Position numbers and translations under genes: made by a program. Positions 6,457 through 13,830 of a stretch of DNA of 64,000 nucleotides are shown here, piece after piece. How positions within the stretch are numbered: the first letter of the stretch is position 1; each line of letters opens with the position of its first letter. The stretch lies in contig QFQW01000005.1 of the NCBI GenBank assembly GCA_003248755.1, positions 13,915-77,914 on the forward strand, read 5' to 3'. The notes under the pieces are model-generated. The model made no database searches and was not told the DNA's origin. It saw only the letters and a list, made by a program, of their open reading frames with translations. This DNA comes from Chryseobacterium sp. Lineage in GTDB: Bacteria > Bacteroidota > Bacteroidia > Flavobacteriales > Weeksellaceae.

Positions 6457-9078
6457 ATGACTGCATTGGCTCGAAGTATTTTCAAAAGTATATTACTAAT
6501 TTTAAATATCCTAATTTTTAACAATATTTTATCACAAACTGTGCCTGAAAATATTGATAATAAAAGTGGTGTTCAAAACTCCGTATCCATAACCAAAGAC
6601 ACTTTAGGAGTGAAGAAAGATTCTATCCTTCCAAAAGAAGAGCTGGATGATGTTGTAAAAACAAAAGCCGAATACAAAAGTAGTTCTTCCATTTCTAATA
6701 AGCAGACATTTCTTAACAAAAAAGCCCAGATTATCTATCAGGATATGCAGATAGATGCTGATTATATCAGGATAGATTGGGAAACGGGAAAGATATATGC
6801 AAGAGGTGAACAAGATGAAAAAGGCAGGATTATAAAACCTGCGATTGCGACTCAGGGCGGAAAGCAATACGAGTACAATGAGGTTATATATAACTATAAG
6901 ACAAAACAAGCAATAGCTTTCAATGCAAGAACCGAAGAAAACGAAGGTGTAATCGTTGCCCAGAAAACGAAAAAGTATAATGATTCGGTTTTCTTTATGA
7001 GAAGAGCCATGTTCACAACGGATGAATATTTTCTCAAAAAGAAAGATTCTTTAGCAGATTATCACATGTCTGCGCCCAATATCAAACTTTTAAAAGGGAA
7101 AAATAATTCTCAAATTATAACAGGGCCGATACAGATGTATATTGAGCAGGTGCCAACACCCTTGGTAATGCCTTTTGCAATTCTTCCTTTTTCGGACAAA
7201 AGATCTGCCGGAATTTTGATTCCAAGTTTTGGAGAACGTCAGGATGTCGGGTTCTTTTTGAATGGACTTGGTTACTATCGACCGATAGGAGATCACTTTG
7301 ATCTCAGGATTTTATCAGATCTATACACAAAAGGAAGCTGGAATCTTCGTCCGGAAATGAATTATCTTAAAAAATACCGCTATTCCGGTAATTTTGCTGC
7401 CGATTATGGTTATACAATCCGAGGAATAAAAGGACTCTCCAATTATTCCAAAACCAAAACCTTCAGATTGGCTTGGAGACACTCTCAGGATTCTAAAGCG
7501 AATCCGTATTTTACATTCAATGCCAGTGTGGATATTGTTAGTAATACATTCTATAATAATACGATTAATAACAATTATATTTTCAATGGCAGTAACCTTA
7601 ATACACGTCAAACATCCCGTATCAATGTTACCAAGCGATTCATCAATCTACCTATAACAATCAGTGCGAGTGCAACGTATGATCAGGAATTTTCTACGGG
7701 GCAGATCAATTTGCGTTTGCCGGATATGACGATTGCTGTTAATCAGTTTTATCTTTTCAGGCCAAAAACGGGAATTAGAACGGGCTTATTGGAAAATATC
7801 AATGTTAATACTGGTTTTGCACTTAGTAATTATGTTACAACAAACGAAAATGGGATCTTTAAACCACAAATGTGGAAAGATCTGAAAACTGGTGCCAAGA
7901 ATAATATTTCATTGTCAACTAATACCACCCTTGCTAAATATTTTACATTCTCTTTGAGTGCAAATGCAGATAATGTATTGACAACAAAGACATTAGACAG
8001 AAGCTATAATCCTCTTACTAATGAGGTGGAAGATGTATATAAGAGTAATCTTGCGGGTTATACCACATTCTCTACCAGTGCAAGTTTACAAACTGTATTG
8101 TATGGTCAGAAAAATTTTAGCAAGACTTCTCCAATCGTGGCAATACGTCATATGGTGACACCAAGTATGAGTTTTACATATTCTCCTGATTTTGGGGATA
8201 AAAGTTGGGGTTATTTCAGGAATTATTCTAGTCCCAGAGGTGAAATGACGCCTTACTCTATTTTTAATGGAGGTATATATGGAGCGCCTTCATCCGGACT
8301 TACGCAAACTTTAGGCTTTAACATAGCCAATAATCTAGAGATGAAAGTCAGATCCAAAACAGACTCTACGGGTGTTAAAAAGGTGAAGATTTTTGAAAAC
8401 CTTAATATTTCCGGAGGTTATAATTTTGCTGCGGAAAAATATAAATGGTCCGTATTTAGTGTAAGCGCACAATCCTCTTTCTTTAATAATAAGCTTAATG
8501 TTAATTCTAGTCTTACATTGGAACCCTATAAGATTGTTTTTGCAGAAGGAAGTACTACTGGTGAGAGAACGGAGCAATTTGGTCACTTCAGCTTGCAGGG
8601 GATTAATGTACAGTTGTCCTATCCTATGAGCGAAGCTATTTTTGGGAAGAAAGAAGAACTGTCAAAAAAATATAAAAAGAAGGGAGAGATACGGAATGAG
8701 AATTATTATTTTGATGATGATAATTATTCTCATTATTCGCCGGCCTGGACTTTGAATGTGAATGCCAACTATCAATATACAAAAGGTCTTTTAAGATATG
8801 GAACCAAGGTTGCTACTGTTGGTTTGGATGGTAGTATCAAGCTGACGCCATATTGGAATATCAATGGAAGCACAAGCTATGATGTGGTGAATAAAGAATT
8901 GGCAATGACAAGAATCGGATTTGCCAGAGATCAGCGTAGTTTTACGATCACTTTCAATTGGGTTCCGTTTGGCCAGTACAAAGTTTATGACTTCTTTATC
9001 GGAATCAAAGCTAATATTTTGAAGGATGCAGTAAAATACAAAGAGAGAAGTTTCACGCAGCCTAACAGTACTTTCTAG
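6457..9078 (+). CDS. LptD/OstA-like LPS assembly outer-membrane protein
   Basis: An 873-residue protein with a signal peptide (to about residue 27, ILSQ), an N-terminal OstA/LptA-like beta-jellyroll region (KKAQIIYQDMQIDADYIRID ... YARGEQDEKG), then a long region of alternating aromatic beta-strands ending in an aromatic-rich C-terminus. This is the Bacteroidota LptD type, which inserts lipopolysaccharide into the outer leaflet. The characteristic block SFGERQDVGFFLNGLGYYRP is near residue 260. It is more distant from proteobacterial LptD, and the disulfide cysteines of that family are not evident. It shares a 42-base divergent promoter region with the amidase. Confidence 0.82.
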   Translation: MTALARSIFKSILLILNILIFNNILSQTVPENIDNKSGVQNSVSITKDTLGVKKDSILPKEELDDVVKTKAEYKSSSSISNKQTFLNKKAQIIYQDMQIDADYIRIDWETGKIYARGEQDEKGRIIKPAIATQGGKQYEYNEVIYNYKTKQAIAFNARTEENEGVIVAQKTKKYNDSVFFMRRAMFTTDEYFLKKKDSLADYHMSAPNIKLLKGKNNSQIITGPIQMYIEQVPTPLVMPFAILPFSDKRSAGILIPSFGERQDVGFFLNGLGYYRPIGDHFDLRILSDLYTKGSWNLRPEMNYLKKYRYSGNFAADYGYTIRGIKGLSNYSKTKTFRLAWRHSQDSKANPYFTFNASVDIVSNTFYNNTINNNYIFNGSNLNTRQTSRINVTKRFINLPITISASATYDQEFSTGQINLRLPDMTIAVNQFYLFRPKTGIRTGLLENINVNTGFALSNYVTTNENGIFKPQMWKDLKTGAKNNISLSTNTTLAKYFTFSLSANADNVLTTKTLDRSYNPLTNEVEDVYKSNLAGYTTFSTSASLQTVLYGQKNFSKTSPIVAIRHMVTPSMSFTYSPDFGDKSWGYFRNYSSPRGEMTPYSIFNGGIYGAPSSGLTQTLGFNIANNLEMKVRSKTDSTGVKKVKIFENLNISGGYNFAAEKYKWSVFSVSAQSSFFNNKLNVNSSLTLEPYKIVFAEGSTTGERTEQFGHFSLQGINVQLSYPMSEAIFGKKEELSKKYKKKGEIRNENYYFDDDNYSHYSPAWTLNVNANYQYTKGLLRYGTKVATVGLDGSIKLTPYWNINGSTSYDVVNKELAMTRIGFARDQRSFTITFNWVPFGQYKVYDFFIGIKANILKDAVKYKERSFTQPNSTF

Positions 9079-9097
9079 GATTTTATGAAAATTTGTA

Positions 9098-9105
9098 TAG
9101 TTTTG
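9098..9105 (+). promoter_or_regulatory. -7 box of ridA
   Basis: TAGTTTTG, an exact TAnnTTTG match, 19 bases before the ridA ATG at 9125; a TTTC at 9072-9075 is a weak -33 candidate. Confidence 0.5.
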
Positions 9106-9124
9106 TAAAAATTAATTTTTGAAA

Positions 9125-9505
9125 ATGAAGAAGATTATTCACACATCGGAAGCACCTGCAGCAATAGGTCCTTATTCACAAGCTTGTTTGGTAAACGGTA
9201 CACTTTATATCTCCGGGCAGATTCCTGTGGATCCACAATCCGGAAAGCTGGTGGAAGGTATCGAAAAAGAAACACATCAGGTAATGAAAAACCTGAAAGC
9301 AATTCTTACAGAAGCAGGAATGTCTTTTGATAATGCGGTAAAAGCATCAATTTTTCTTAAGAATATGGATGATTTTGCTGTCGTGAATGAGATTTATGCT
9401 TCTTACTTCAATAATGATCAGTTCCCTGCAAGAGAGACCGTTCAGGTGTCTTGCCTTCCGAAAAATGTAGATGTGGAGATCTCCATGATCGCTTTCAAAG
9501 ACTAA
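9125..9505 (+). CDS. ridA: RidA family enamine/imine deaminase
   Basis: A 126-residue RidA (YjgF/YER057c) protein that hydrolyses reactive enamine/imine intermediates such as 2-aminoacrylate released by PLP enzymes. Signature blocks: APAAIGPYSQACLVNGTLYI, SGQIPVDPQSG, the arginine in FPARETVQVSCLPKNVDVEI. Length fits the family. An upstream in-frame TTG at 9119 is possible, but ATG at 9125 gives the standard MKKIIHTSEAPAAIGPYSQA. The downstream membrane-protein gene starts 3 bases after the stop, so they are co-transcribed. Confidence 0.93.
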   Translation: MKKIIHTSEAPAAIGPYSQACLVNGTLYISGQIPVDPQSGKLVEGIEKETHQVMKNLKAILTEAGMSFDNAVKASIFLKNMDDFAVVNEIYASYFNNDQFPARETVQVSCLPKNVDVEISMIAFKD

Positions 9506-9508
9506 AAA

Positions 9509-9973
9509 ATGAATTTCTGTAGGAATACGTTAGGTGTTTTGGCTGGATTGGCAGTGGCCGCTCTCATTATCACATTAGGGATAAAGATAGATTCCTCATG
9601 GGTCACGTACAAGCAGTTTGCGCCTTTTGACCATTGGGAAACGTTGCTCAGGTCGGTTCAAAATAAAGATTCCTTTTTTGTGGCACTTTTATTCTTTGGA
9701 GGGCTAGGCGTTACTTTTGGAGGTGTGGTTACAGCCATGATCGTAAAGTATGCCAAGGTGGCTTATGCTATTCTGATAGGTTTTATAATGCTGTTCATTG
9801 CGATGTTGGACATTATTATTTATCCATATCATCCGGTTTTTTATAAGATTTCTATATTCTTGGTTTTCTTTCCGTTTTCTTGGATTGGTGGCAAGATTAC
9901 CGAGGTTATATACAAAAGAAGAGAGAAACGAAGAAAGAAGCTGTTGCTTAAAAATACAAAACCACAAACTTAA
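9509..9973 (+). CDS. Four-helix membrane protein, unknown function
   Basis: A 154-residue protein with four hydrophobic segments (about 9-27, 54-77, 80-104, 108-128) and a strongly basic tail (YKRREKRRKKLLLK). I do not recognise the family. It follows ridA by 3 bases and its stop codon lies inside the terminator palindrome at 9958-9985. Confidence 0.7.
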   Translation: MNFCRNTLGVLAGLAVAALIITLGIKIDSSWVTYKQFAPFDHWETLLRSVQNKDSFFVALLFFGGLGVTFGGVVTAMIVKYAKVAYAILIGFIMLFIAMLDIIIYPYHPVFYKISIFLVFFPFSWIGGKITEVIYKRREKRRKKLLLKNTKPQT

Positions 9974-9990
9974 GTTTGTGGTTTTCTTTT
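9958..9990. terminator. Palindromic terminator, left edge of the accessory segment
   Basis: A perfect 28-base palindrome (14-bp arms, AAAACCACAAACTT / AAGTTTGTGGTTTT) followed by CTTTT. The TAA of the preceding gene lies at its centre. The outer 10 bases of each arm, plus the following C, are identical to the terminator at 14668-14695. Confidence 0.85.
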
Positions 9991-10015
9991 ATTGTTGGGT
10001 TATAAATAATTTAAG

Positions 10016-10093
10016 CCGCAGAGTGGCGACCAGATAATAGAATGAATTAAGAGGATAAAGCAGAGCTCCGGAGGAGCGACCTGTCAAAAGATA
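10016..10093. repeat. Pair of REP-like short palindromic repeats
   Basis: Two related units: GCCGCAGAGTGGCGACC then AGATAATAGA, and GAGCTCCGGAGGAGCGACC then TGTCAAAAGATAGA. The second contains a perfect GCTCC-gga-GGAGC hairpin. Both share GCGACC followed by an A/T-rich tail with GATA(A/G). They resemble REP/BIME-like dispersed repeats I recall from Bacteroidota intergenic DNA; copy number elsewhere cannot be seen here. Confidence 0.5.
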
Positions 10094-10096
10094 GAA

Positions 10097-10462
10097 TTAT
10101 TCGATTCTATGGATCTGCTTATATACGCCGAGCTGTGTCTTTAGCGAGAGAATTTCTTCCTCTTTCTGTCTCAGCTGTTCTTGAAGTTCCTTTTCCCTTT
10201 CTGTCTCAAAGCCAACATCCAGTTTTTGTCCAAGATACATCAGAAAGTTAAAATTGATCGCTCTGCTAAGTCTCCACAAGATCGTGGTCTGGAGAGATGA
10301 TTGCTTGAAGTATTGGTTAAGCGTTGTCGGGCCGATGCCCAGCCTTTCGGCCACATCTTTTTTTCTGAGATTGTTCTGTTTGATCTCCCAATGTACCAGG
10401 TTGCCTATGTGCAAGGGGTCTGTACCATCTTTTTGTAAAAATTTCTTTGCAATATCTTCCAT
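10097..10462 (-). CDS. HTH transcriptional regulator with C-terminal coiled coil
   Basis: A 121-residue protein. Residues about 30-75 form a Cro/XRE-type helix-turn-helix (LRKKDVAERLGIGPTTLNQY, then a hydrophobic pair of helices), and residues about 85-115 a charged coiled coil (EREKELQEQLRQKEEEILSL). Small DNA-binding proteins of this design occur beside accessory genes in Bacteroidota. A degenerate ~22-bp repeat array lies directly upstream of its start and is a plausible binding region. Function beyond DNA binding is unknown. Confidence 0.75.
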   Translation of the reverse strand: MEDIAKKFLQKDGTDPLHIGNLVHWEIKQNNLRKKDVAERLGIGPTTLNQYFKQSSLQTTILWRLSRAINFNFLMYLGQKLDVGFETEREKELQEQLRQKEEEILSLKTQLGVYKQIHRIE

Positions 10463-10501
10463 CTTTGTGTTTTTTTATGAAATACGCTGTAAATATATAT
10501 C

Positions 10502-10737
10502 ATAACTGGTTATAAACACCAATTAACTTATTAAAATCATTGACCTTATTGGTTATCTTGCTTAAGTTACTTAGGTATAATGCCTAATTCATCTGGTTAT
10601 GATGCCTATATTATTTGGCTAAAATACTCAAGAGAGTTAGGAAAATACTGCTATGAGTTGGCGTTTAAGACCAGTCTAGTTCTTTTATTTTATCATTTAC
10701 TTAGTAAGGTAACCAGCTTACTTGGTTATCTTGACCT
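10502..10737. repeat. Degenerate ~22-bp direct-repeat array
   Basis: The 333-base gap 10463-10796 holds no gene. Its main structure is a series of imperfect repeats headed by GGTTAT or variants at 10508, 10551, 10574, 10595, 10617, 10640, 10660, 10708 and 10724. Core spacings from 10551 on are 23, 21, 22, 23 and 20 bases. The best units read ttaGGTATAATGCCTAATTC and tctGGTTATGATGCCTATAT, sharing ATGCCTA. The last two copies also form an imperfect inverted pair. The spacing equals about two helical turns, as in iterons or operator arrays. Confidence 0.5.
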
Positions 10738-10747
10738 GTTTTTATAA

Positions 10748-10772
10748 AAAAACTCCGCTTTTGGCGAAGTAA
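10748..10772 (-). terminator. Terminator of the 10797-11288 gene
   Basis: Minus strand ACTTCGC-CAAAA-GCGGAGT (7-bp stem with one G-U pair) followed by TTTTTTTATAAA, starting about 26 bases after the stop codon. Confidence 0.75.
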
Positions 10773-10796
10773 TGTATTTTTATGATGTTAACTATA

Positions 10797-11288
10797 TTAA
10801 CCTTCCGGATTGGTTGGGGTATTGCCTGCACCGCCTTGTCCTGCGAAGCGTTGCTTCAGTTGGTTGTAGATGCTATCGCTACCCGGTATGCCTGCTTCTG
10901 CTGCAGAGCCGAATAGTTTGTAAAGAGACAAGGCACCTACATAGGCCTCGCTGCCGGCAAGCAGTTGCGTGTCCTCCAGTTTTTCCAATAGCTGTTTTGT
11001 GAGTGTTATGACTTCATCCAACTGGGTGAAAAGTGAGAGGTCAGTCTGCATACTGGCGGTTGACAGGTAAGCAGGTAACAGGTTGACGTTGTTTACCCCT
11101 GCCGAGATAGCATCTTCGGTAAAAGCTTTGTTGCTTACATTAATGGCGGGTAGAGCTATGCGCTCTTCTGTAGTAAGACCAATAAGGAAAGGCAAATTGG
11201 TTGCAATGGTTTGCAGGGCAGTTTTGGTTGCTGTAATCTGCGCAGGAGTCGCCGTGATGTTCAGGCGGTTGTTTGTAAGGTTTGACAT
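10797..11288 (-). CDS. Conserved hypothetical protein (PFLIGLT-EER type)
   Basis: A 163-residue soluble protein with no signal peptide. It contains NLPFLIGLTTEERIALPAIN (residues 31-50), a motif I recall from a widespread Bacteroidota family of unknown function, followed by amphipathic helices (LFTQLDEVITLTKQLLEKLE, GSEAYVGALSLYKLFGSAAE) and a Gly/Pro tail. Codon use is much more GC-rich than in neighbouring core genes, suggesting acquisition. It lies between two HTH regulator genes on the same strand. No function can be assigned. Confidence 0.7.
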   Translation of the reverse strand: MSNLTNNRLNITATPAQITATKTALQTIATNLPFLIGLTTEERIALPAINVSNKAFTEDAISAGVNNVNLLPAYLSTASMQTDLSLFTQLDEVITLTKQLLEKLEDTQLLAGSEAYVGALSLYKLFGSAAEAGIPGSDSIYNQLKQRFAGQGGAGNTPTNPEG

Positions 11289-11319
11289 GATTTGTGTTTT
11301 TGTTGTTTAGGTTAAAATT

Positions 11320-11565
11320 TTAACTAATGTCCTTATCTATTTTAAAATTAAAAAGTTCTTTGACGTCTATTTCCAAAGCTTTGGAGATTGCATAGGCGGT
11401 ACTAATTGTTGTGTTGATTTCACCTCTTTCAATTCGTCCTATTTGAGAAATTGGAATATCCGAAGAATTTGCTAATTCTTCTTGGGGGACTTTTTTTTCA
11501 GCTCTTAATTTTTTGAGATTAATACCAAAAGCCTTAATAAATTCTATATCTCTTACATTGCTCAC
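11320..11565 (-). CDS. XRE-family transcriptional regulator
   Basis: An 81-residue single-domain Cro/C1-type repressor. The helix-turn-helix spans about residues 12-70: FGINLKKLRAEKKVPQEELA, NSSDIPISQIGRIERGEINT, then TAYAISKALEIDVKELF. Its start is 34 bases from a perfect 16-bp palindrome (11600-11615), a likely autoregulatory operator. It sits between the hypothetical gene (same strand) and the divergent large lipoprotein gene, so it may control either. Similar solo XRE proteins are common in Bacteroidota mobile and accessory regions. Confidence 0.85.
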   Translation of the reverse strand: MSNVRDIEFIKAFGINLKKLRAEKKVPQEELANSSDIPISQIGRIERGEINTTISTAYAISKALEIDVKELFNFKIDKDIS

Positions 11566-11599
11566 CCAACAAAAGTGAGGGATGATTTATAAAATAATA

Positions 11600-11615
11600 A
11601 ACGCATATATGCGTT
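11600..11615. promoter_or_regulatory. Palindromic operator candidate for the XRE regulator
   Basis: AACGCATATATGCGTT, a perfect 16-bp palindrome in the 172-base region between divergent XRE and lipoprotein genes, 34 bases upstream of the XRE start. Position and symmetry fit a dimeric XRE repressor site. Confidence 0.6.
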
Positions 11616-11737
11616 ATTTAAAAATATTTTATATATTTGGAAAATTAATTAATTGCATTATTTTTAATTTTTAGTTGAAAACGTTATGCAATTGATGTGA
11701 AATCATTAGTTTTATAAACTTAAAAACAAAAACACCT

Positions 11738-13234
11738 ATGAGAAAAACCTATGTATTGTGGTTTGCCATCCTGGCATTCCTCGTGATTGGCTGTAGGAAT
11801 GACAATTTCAACGCCAATGAGACCAGCAACAATCAACAAGCCCTTAAATTCAGGGTTGTTCCAAAATCCAGTATCCCCGGGGTTATCAATGAATTGCTGG
11901 CAAAGACCGACAACTTCACTGTTAGCCTGAAAGTATCGTCTGCCAGTGGAAAATCAGAGACCATCTTCGGGGAGGTCAAGACGGACTTCGTCGTTGAGAC
12001 AGCTAATGATGGAAGCATCTATTACAATTTCCCGGTGGTGCCTGCTGACAGCACATCGGATATTTATAATATGGAAGTGAAAGTATCTGATGGCAATTAT
12101 AGCCCGCAAATTGTAAGATATTCTCCATCGGAAGACTGGCTTGCGAACCACCTTAACGATTTTTTGCTCTTTTCGGGAGATATCAGCACCTATACTTTGG
12201 ACGGTATCTTGCAAACCAGCCTATCGGTAGTAGCTGGAAAGAGTGGTTGCTCGGGTAATCCTCCTGGTGGGCCGGGAGGCCACCCTCCTGGAGATACTGG
12301 TGGTGGAAACTGGCCTGGTAATGGTGACACGGGTGAACCAACTGGTGGTAATACGGGTACTAACGGTGAAAATGGTTGCGGAGACTATCAGCTTTCACAT
12401 TATACATACTCTCAGAATCCTGTTACGGGACAGCCATACATCACCGGTGAGATATGGATCAACCTATGTGGGGAGACACAGTACGTTTTTTACGGCGGAT
12501 CCAACAAGATTTGCAATGGCGTGGGATCTGGTACGGTGAGTATTCCGTTGTTGAATGATCCTTGTACGAAGATAAAAACTATCTACAATAACACAGCCGT
12601 CAAGTCAAGATACGATTTACTCAAACAGCATACTTCGGATGCTAATGAAACGGGATATGGTTTCAGAACAGTTTCCGATGGTAATGGCGGGACAACAACC
12701 CAAACAACACCTTTAAATCCCGATAATGTGAACCCGGACAAAATGAGTGTAGCCATTTTTCCTACCAGCTATGGCTATGCCCATACACATCTAGACAAGG
12801 CTAACGGTAAAATGTCTGTAAAGATATTTTCTCCCGCAGACATCAACACCTTCATCGCTTTTCTAAAAAATGCAAAGACAAATGGGAAACCTCTTGGTGA
12901 AATTTTTGGAGGAATGCTGGCCTCTGATCCGGATACAAACTACAATATCTACCAGATGCAATACACAGGAACCGGCAATGACCTGCCAGCTGATTTTACT
13001 AAAGAGCAGCTGGATGCTTTGAGAAAAGATTATAGAGCAATGGCTCAAGAAATATTAAATAATAATGATGGAGTATTAAGTCATTCAGATATGCAAAGAT
13101 TATTTTTTAAGTTTTTAAAGAAAATGAATCTTAAGAATGTGGTATTAAGTAAAATAGAGAACGACGTAAACAAAACCAAAATAATTAATTTTGATACAGA
13201 TGGCAACCCAACAGAACAGAGCTGCCCACAATAA
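11738..13234 (+). CDS. Large lipoprotein with Gly-rich linker and JAMM-like motif
   Basis: A 498-residue exported lipoprotein (MRKTYVLWFAILAFLVIGC, Cys19). An N-terminal beta-rich domain (30-165) is joined by a Gly/Pro/Asn-rich linker (about 171-211) to a C-terminal region. Near residues 347-365 the sequence YAHTHL ... FSPADI gives H-x-H then S-x-x-D, like the JAMM/MPN metalloprotease motif but with 13 rather than 7 residues between. This could be a divergent metal-dependent domain; I would not call it active from sequence alone. DNA up to about 13020 is GC-richer than the genome, while the last ~70 codons are very A/T-rich. It is followed after 19 bases by a small DUF6705-like gene. Confidence 0.7.
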   Translation: MRKTYVLWFAILAFLVIGCRNDNFNANETSNNQQALKFRVVPKSSIPGVINELLAKTDNFTVSLKVSSASGKSETIFGEVKTDFVVETANDGSIYYNFPVVPADSTSDIYNMEVKVSDGNYSPQIVRYSPSEDWLANHLNDFLLFSGDISTYTLDGILQTSLSVVAGKSGCSGNPPGGPGGHPPGDTGGGNWPGNGDTGEPTGGNTGTNGENGCGDYQLSHYTYSQNPVTGQPYITGEIWINLCGETQYVFYGGSNKICNGVGSGTVSIPLLNDPCTKIKTIYNNTAVKSRYDLLKQHTSDANETGYGFRTVSDGNGGTTTQTTPLNPDNVNPDKMSVAIFPTSYGYAHTHLDKANGKMSVKIFSPADINTFIAFLKNAKTNGKPLGEIFGGMLASDPDTNYNIYQMQYTGTGNDLPADFTKEQLDALRKDYRAMAQEILNNNDGVLSHSDMQRLFFKFLKKMNLKNVVLSKIENDVNKTKIINFDTDGNPTEQSCPQ

Positions 13235-13253
13235 CTCAAATAGAACTACAATT

Positions 13254-13790
13254 ATGAGAAATTTACTATTTATATTCTGTTTATCATTTTTTGCGTGCAA
13301 ATCACAGCAAATAATTCCTTTAGAAACTAAAGGTTTTCCTATTGAAAACACTTATTACAAAGATTTAAACAATGAATTAGACCCATATATTGGTACTTGG
13401 AAGGGTATTTTTAATGATAAAACATTTATTATAACTTTTTCAAAATATAAGAATTATAATTCAACTGGTAACTATTATAAAGATAGATTAGCCGGGAAAT
13501 ATCGGATGCTTGATGCTAGTGGCAACCAACTGTACTCTACCTATAATCTTTCGGATGAAAAAGCTAAAGTTATGAGTCTTGGTTTTGTAGAAGGCGCTAA
13601 TAAGTCCAAGCTGAGATTCATATTTTCTGATTTGTGTATAGGAGGACAAATAGTGCTTAATTTTGACAATACCCAAAAAACACAAATGCATTGGACGTAT
13701 TATACAGAGCAGACCTTAATTACAGACGACACGGGCTGTGCGCCTTATAACGAAATGCCGAGAGGAGAATTTACTTTGACAAAACAATAA
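13254..13790 (+). CDS. DUF6705-like small exported protein
   Basis: A 178-residue protein starting MRNLLFIFCLSFFACKSQQI, with a signal peptide and a possible weak lipobox at Cys15. It then reads LDPYIGTWKGIFNDKTFIIT, a lipocalin-like strand pattern I recall from the Chryseobacterium DUF6705 family, and ends GEFTLTKQ as members commonly do. An in-frame upstream ATG (13191) overlaps the preceding lipoprotein gene and gives no signal peptide at the N-terminus, so the start at 13254 is preferred. A terminator follows at once. Function unknown. Confidence 0.7.
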   Translation: MRNLLFIFCLSFFACKSQQIIPLETKGFPIENTYYKDLNNELDPYIGTWKGIFNDKTFIITFSKYKNYNSTGNYYKDRLAGKYRMLDASGNQLYSTYNLSDEKAKVMSLGFVEGANKSKLRFIFSDLCIGGQIVLNFDNTQKTQMHWTYYTEQTLITDDTGCAPYNEMPRGEFTLTKQ

Positions 13791-13793
13791 ATT

Positions 13794-13820
13794 GAAAGCC
13801 TCTGCAATGAGGCTTTCCTT
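13794..13820 (+). terminator. Terminator after the DUF6705-like gene
   Basis: Perfect 9-bp stem GAAAGCCTC-TGCAAT-GAGGCTTTC followed by CTTT, 4 bases after the stop codon. It overlaps the apparent N-terminal extension of the next reading frame, arguing that gene starts at 13831. Confidence 0.75.
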
Positions 13821-13830
13821 TAAAAAACAG

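Noticed and set aside
10502..10737. CRISPR array
   Set aside because: Repeat units are contiguous and degenerate without unique spacers, and no cas genes are near.
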